A stretch of DNA of 57,395 nt, taken from assembly GCA_003175985.1 (NCBI GenBank), contig PSRJ01000060.1, forward strand, positions 1-57,395. Direction: 5' to 3'. This document shows positions 54,365-57,395 of this stretch, piece after piece. The translations under genes and the position numbers were made by a program. This DNA comes from Terriglobia bacterium (GTDB taxonomy: Bacteria > Acidobacteriota > Terriglobia > Bryobacterales > Bryobacteraceae). Position 1 is the first letter of the stretch, and each line of letters opens with the position of its first letter. The notes under the pieces were generated by a model that saw nothing but the letters and a program-made list of their open reading frames with translations, made no database searches and was not told the DNA's origin.

Positions 54365-54393
54365 TTGTACGCAGAAACAGAAGTCTTTACAAT
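54365..54393 (+). promoter_or_regulatory. Candidate sigma70 promoter of the quinone-oxidoreductase gene
   Basis: TTGTAC (54365-54370) and TACAAT (54388-54393) are separated by 17 bases. Initiation near 54400 would give a leader of about 73 bases. It also rules out the in-frame ATG at 54365 as the start codon. Confidence 0.5.
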
Positions 54394-54421
54394 TGGAGCG
54401 GTCGCCGTACCAAACTCGCTG

Positions 54422-54453
54422 CCGGCGCCTTGGCTCTTAGGCGCCCACGCCGG
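54422..54453 (+). promoter_or_regulatory. Leader hairpin before the quinone-oxidoreductase gene
   Basis: CCGGCG at the left pairs with CGCCGG at the right, with GGCGCC copies inside as a nested stem. It lies in the predicted leader just before the GAGGA ribosome binding site. Confidence 0.4.
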
Positions 54454-54472
54454 GTTTCTTGAGGAAAGCGCC

Positions 54473-55540
54473 GTGAGACACACCCGAATTATCGTGACCC
54501 ACTACGGCGGGCCTGATGTGCTGCAGGTAATAGAAGACGAGCTCCCCGAGCCGAACCATGGCGAAGTGCGGGTGAGAGTGCTGACCGCAGGTGTCTCCTT
54601 ACCCGACGTAATGGCGCGCGAGGGCGTTCATCCCGAAACGCCTCCGGCGCCCTTCACGCCGGGTTGGGATCTGGTGGGCGTCGCGGATCGGCTCGGCGAC
54701 GGTGTCTCTGGGATCGAACTAGGCCAGACCGTTGCCGCGATGCCGATCCACGGTGCGTACGCGGAGTACGTCTGCCTGCCGCAACGTGAACTGGTTCCGG
54801 TGCCGCCTGGCTTGGATGCCGCCGAGGCTGTCTGCCTCATTTTGAACTACGTGACGGCGTACCAGATGATGACTCGCTCTGGTAGTGTCAGAGGCAGCCG
54901 GCGCGTGTTGATTCATGGCGCTTCAGGCGGGGTCGGCACGGCCCTGTTGCAGCTTGGGCGCCTCGCCGGGTTCGAGATGTACGGTACGTGTTCGGCGCGA
55001 GGAGCTTCGGCGGTTTCGGACCTGGGTGGCATCCCCATCGATTACAGGGATCGGGACTTCGTGAAAGAGATTCACCGCCTCACGGGCGACGGCGTGGACG
55101 CTGTCTTCGACCCCATAGGCGGCGCCCATCTCTGGCAATCCCGCAAGGCTCTCCGTCCTGGCGGGAAAGTGGTGGGCTATGGACTCATTACCTCGCTGCG
55201 TGGGGAGGGATTGACATCAGGTCGTCCCGGTCGTCGGAATCGCTTTCGCGGAGCCGCCATCTTTGCGATGTACATCGCCGGCGGCTGGCTTCTCCCGGGC
55301 AGGAAACGAGTAATTCCTTACAGCATCCAGACGCTCAAACGGTTGAAACCGGAACTGTTTCGACAGGACTTGATCGCCCTGTTGAACCTCCTGCGAGAGC
55401 AAAAGATCAAGCCGCTCATCGCGCAGCGACTTCCTCTGATCGAGGCAAGACAGGCGCAGGAACTGCTCGCAAAGGGCGGCGTGATAGGCAAGGTCGTGCT
55501 CGTGTGCAACGGGTCATCGCCTGCATCACGGCCGTCGTAA
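54473..55540 (+). CDS. Medium-chain zinc-less quinone-oxidoreductase-like NADPH enzyme
   Basis: About 355 residues of the MDR superfamily. RHTRIIVTHYGGPDVL begins the catalytic domain, with the GroES-like part to about 120. The nucleotide-binding Rossmann segment has HGASGGVGTALLQLG near 145 (GxGxxG-like). No structural or catalytic zinc cysteines are seen, as in quinone oxidoreductase/crotonyl-CoA reductase-like members. It likely reduces quinones or enones with NADPH in the cytosol. The GTG at 54473 follows GAGGA by seven bases; an upstream ATG at 54365 lies inside the predicted promoter. Confidence 0.87.
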   Translation: MRHTRIIVTHYGGPDVLQVIEDELPEPNHGEVRVRVLTAGVSLPDVMAREGVHPETPPAPFTPGWDLVGVADRLGDGVSGIELGQTVAAMPIHGAYAEYVCLPQRELVPVPPGLDAAEAVCLILNYVTAYQMMTRSGSVRGSRRVLIHGASGGVGTALLQLGRLAGFEMYGTCSARGASAVSDLGGIPIDYRDRDFVKEIHRLTGDGVDAVFDPIGGAHLWQSRKALRPGGKVVGYGLITSLRGEGLTSGRPGRRNRFRGAAIFAMYIAGGWLLPGRKRVIPYSIQTLKRLKPELFRQDLIALLNLLREQKIKPLIAQRLPLIEARQAQELLAKGGVIGKVVLVCNGSSPASRPS

Positions 55541-55646
55541 GGCGCGACCTACCCTATCGGTGCACGATCCGCGCACGCTTAAGACGCTGCGTCGTTTCGG
55601 AAATATCGTGCCCGCGCCGAGCCATTGGCTGCGCTATTCTGGCGTC

Positions 55647-56954
55647 GTGAGTCTCTTCGATTCGGCGCCGCTCCGGGACGACAGCCGGCGTCCGCTGGCC
55701 GAACGAATGCGCCCCGAGCGCCTGGAAGACTTCATCGGGCAGGAGCAGATCCTCGGGCCCGGTAAACCCCTGCGGCGCCAGATTGAGCGCGATGAACTGA
55801 CCTCGATCATCCTCTGGGGGCCGCCCGGTGTGGGCAAAACGACCTTAGCCCGGCTCATCGCGCGGATCACAAGCTGCGAATACATTCCCTTCAGCGCCGT
55901 GCTCAGCGGCATTAAAGAGATCAAAGCCGTCATGAGCGACGCCGAGCGGTTGCGCCGCATGGGCCGCCGCACCATCCTCTTTATCGATGAGATTCACCGG
56001 TTCAACAAGGCCCAGCAGGATGCATTTCTGCCCTACGTCGAGCGCGGCGACATTATCCTGATCGGCGCCACCACCGAGAACCCGTCGTTCGAAGTGATCT
56101 CCGCGCTGTTGTCCCGCTCCCGCGTTTACGCTCTGCGCAGCCTGACCGTCACCGAAATCGTCACGCTGTTGCGCCGGGCCCTCCCGGCGGTGGGGCTGAG
56201 CGCCGAGGATGCGCTGCTCGAGCAGATCGCCATATATGCCAACGGCGACGCGCGCCAAGCCTATAACGCTTTGGAAGCTGCCGGCGCCGCGTCGGGCGGC
56301 GGAGTATTGACGGAACAGGCCGTACAGGATGCCATCAACCGCAAGGTGCTGCTGTACGATAAGGGCGGCGAAGAGCACTTCAATCTCATTTCCGCGCTCC
56401 ACAAATCCGTCCGCTCGAGCGATGTGGATGCCTCCTTATATTGGCTCACCCGCATGCTCCAGAGCGGCGAGGACCGGCTCTATATCGCGCGCCGGTTGAT
56501 CCGCATGGCCATCGAAGATGTCGGACTGGCCGACCCGCACGCCCTCGAGCAGACCATCGCCGCCATGCAGGCGGTTCACTTTCTAGGCATCCCCGAAGGC
56601 GACCTCGCGCTCGCGCAGGCGGCGATCTACTTGTGTGTCGCGCCAAAATCCGACGCCTCGTATCGCGCGATGAGCGCTACCCAGGAAGACGTCGAGCGGA
56701 CCATCGCCGAACCCGTGCCGATGAATCTCCGCAATGCGCCGACACGCGACATGAAGGCCTGGGGCTATGGCGCAGGATACCAGCATGCGCACCAGTTCGA
56801 GGATGCCATTCCCGGCATGGAATGCCTGCCTCCTGCCCTCGCCGGAAAACACTACTACTTTCCCACTGACCGCGGCCTGGAAAAACGAATCTCTGAACGC
56901 CTCGAGGAGATTCGCAAACTCAAAGACAGCCGGCGCCCGGTGAATCCCCCCTAA
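55647..56954 (+). CDS. rarA: Replication-associated recombination protein RarA (MgsA)
   Basis: About 435 residues of an AAA+ ATPase. SLFDSAPLRDDSRRPLAERMRP begins the protein; GPPGVGKT (58-65), FIDEIHRF (Walker B) and IGATTENPSFEV are typical. The C-terminal helical region with FNLISALHKSVRSSDVDASLYWL and the MNLRNAPT segment define RarA. It forms tetramers and works with SSB at stalled forks. The GTG at 55647 gives the usual N-terminus; the longer in-frame ATG at 55560 has no matching sequence in the family. It is placed 107 bp after the oxidoreductase gene. Confidence 0.94.
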   Translation: MSLFDSAPLRDDSRRPLAERMRPERLEDFIGQEQILGPGKPLRRQIERDELTSIILWGPPGVGKTTLARLIARITSCEYIPFSAVLSGIKEIKAVMSDAERLRRMGRRTILFIDEIHRFNKAQQDAFLPYVERGDIILIGATTENPSFEVISALLSRSRVYALRSLTVTEIVTLLRRALPAVGLSAEDALLEQIAIYANGDARQAYNALEAAGAASGGGVLTEQAVQDAINRKVLLYDKGGEEHFNLISALHKSVRSSDVDASLYWLTRMLQSGEDRLYIARRLIRMAIEDVGLADPHALEQTIAAMQAVHFLGIPEGDLALAQAAIYLCVAPKSDASYRAMSATQEDVERTIAEPVPMNLRNAPTRDMKAWGYGAGYQHAHQFEDAIPGMECLPPALAGKHYYFPTDRGLEKRISERLEEIRKLKDSRRPVNPP

Positions 56955-57003
56955 CCAAGGTCTAGATTGGTTCGGCTGCTCAGTCTGCGTAGCATTGCTG
57001 TGA

Positions 57004-57395
57004 ATGGAGCAAAGCCGGGAACAGGTTCATCGGGAAGTGGAAGGCGTATATTGCCAGTACTCCGCTGCCCTACTGCGCTACGGCCGGTCGTTTACGGACT
57101 TCGACGGTGCCCGGGACGCGGTGCAGGAAGTCTTTCTTCGGTATTTCATAGAACGCACTTTCGGACGCCGGATCGAGAATCCTCGCGCCTGGCTCTATCT
57201 GGTGCTGCGAAACTACCTGCTCGTGCGGCTCAAAGCAGAGCAGAGATTCGCGGCCGCATCCCCGGAATCCCTGGCCGGCCCCGAAACCAACCCGGAGCAG
57301 ATGCTTTCCAACTCGGCCCTGACGCGGGAACTTACTCGCACGCTCACCCCCCGAGAGCGCGATTGCCTGCGGCTGCGTCTGCAGGGGCTGGACTA
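57004..57395 (+). CDS. ECF-type sigma factor, 3' truncated by the window edge
   Basis: The first 130 residues of a sigma70-family protein. Region 2 shows YGRSFTDFDGARDAVQEVFLRYF and NPRAWLYLVLRNYLL; a linker follows, then region 4 begins at LTRTLTPRERDCLRLRLQGLDY. The region 4 helix-turn-helix is cut off by the end of the window. It would direct RNA polymerase to a small regulon; an anti-sigma gene may follow outside. The ATG at 57004 lacks a strong ribosome binding site. It lies 49 bp after rarA. Confidence 0.8.
   Translation, partial: MEQSREQVHREVEGVYCQYSAALLRYGRSFTDFDGARDAVQEVFLRYFIERTFGRRIENPRAWLYLVLRNYLLVRLKAEQRFAAASPESLAGPETNPEQMLSNSALTRELTRTLTPRERDCLRLRLQGLD

Noticed and set aside
1..57395. 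CRISPR array, prophage, transposase or genomic island signs
   Set aside because: No evenly spaced direct repeats, no integrase or transposase, and no tRNA gene that could serve as an attachment site were found; gene style looks uniform by eye.

Overview
The window is 57.4 kb of GC-rich, densely coding chromosomal DNA. No rRNA, tRNA, CRISPR array, insertion sequence, integrase or replication origin was recognised, and no gap between genes exceeds about 190 bp. Gene content suggests a Gram-negative acidobacterium, most like the Solibacter/Bryobacter group. The pointers are an orphan MacB-type permease of the acidobacterial kind, a carboxypeptidase-regulatory/heme/beta-propeller protein beside a diheme cytochrome c, several alkaline-phosphatase-superfamily enzymes, an RND-TolC efflux set, and PEGA and PilZ proteins. 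This is inferred from recalled family distributions, with no marker gene to confirm it.

Layout. 1-2.1 kb: tail of an antitoxin and a PIN toxin, a VOC protein, and an exported metallo-beta-lactamase-fold enzyme with an EF-hand pair. 2.2-6.3 kb: a methyltransferase, an Mrp ATPase, and an ATP-dependent DNA ligase lying tail to tail with a LigD-type polymerase. 6.3-8.7 kb: an exported S10 peptidase and a PEGA protein. 8.7-14.0 kb: a proteostasis block, hsp20-clpB-htpX-rlmI, behind a good sigma70 promoter. 14.0-17.3 kb: the c-type cytochrome pair. 17.4-20.0 kb: cysS and a Cys/Met trans-sulfuration enzyme. 20.1-23.8 kb: PilZ, a small cytochrome c, a hybrid kinase and a Tat-exported dienelactone hydrolase. 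23.8-35.3 kb: one long minus-strand array with two paralogous phosphodiesterases, a membrane protein, a 63-residue ribbon-helix-helix-like protein, then RND pump, adaptor and TolC channel. 35.5-45.8 kb: a membrane sulfatase-fold enzyme, a methyltransferase, an M28-PDZ peptidase, a DsbA-like protein, an ArnT-like glycosyltransferase with a permease, an aldolase and a CrtC/AttH-like protein. 45.8-50.3 kb: metX-metW, a small secreted protein, a 3D-domain protein, DUF2203 and ispG. 50.4-57.4 kb: a permease with a zinc-ribbon-like tail, a two-component system overlapping an amidohydrolase, a quinone-oxidoreductase-like enzyme, rarA and the start of an ECF-type sigma factor.

Working together. Many neighbours overlap by 1-4 bases (clpB-htpX-rlmI, metX-metW, glycosyltransferase-permease, kinase-regulator, adaptor-pump, phosphodiesterase pair), pointing to translationally coupled operons. 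MetX makes O-acylhomoserine, which the trans-sulfuration enzyme 26 kb away could use. The most unusual material is the phosphodiesterase/membrane-protein/small-protein module at 30.3-35.3 kb with the neighbouring sulfatase-fold gene, and the cytochrome/propeller pair at 14.0-17.3 kb. Both look like envelope systems of unknown purpose.
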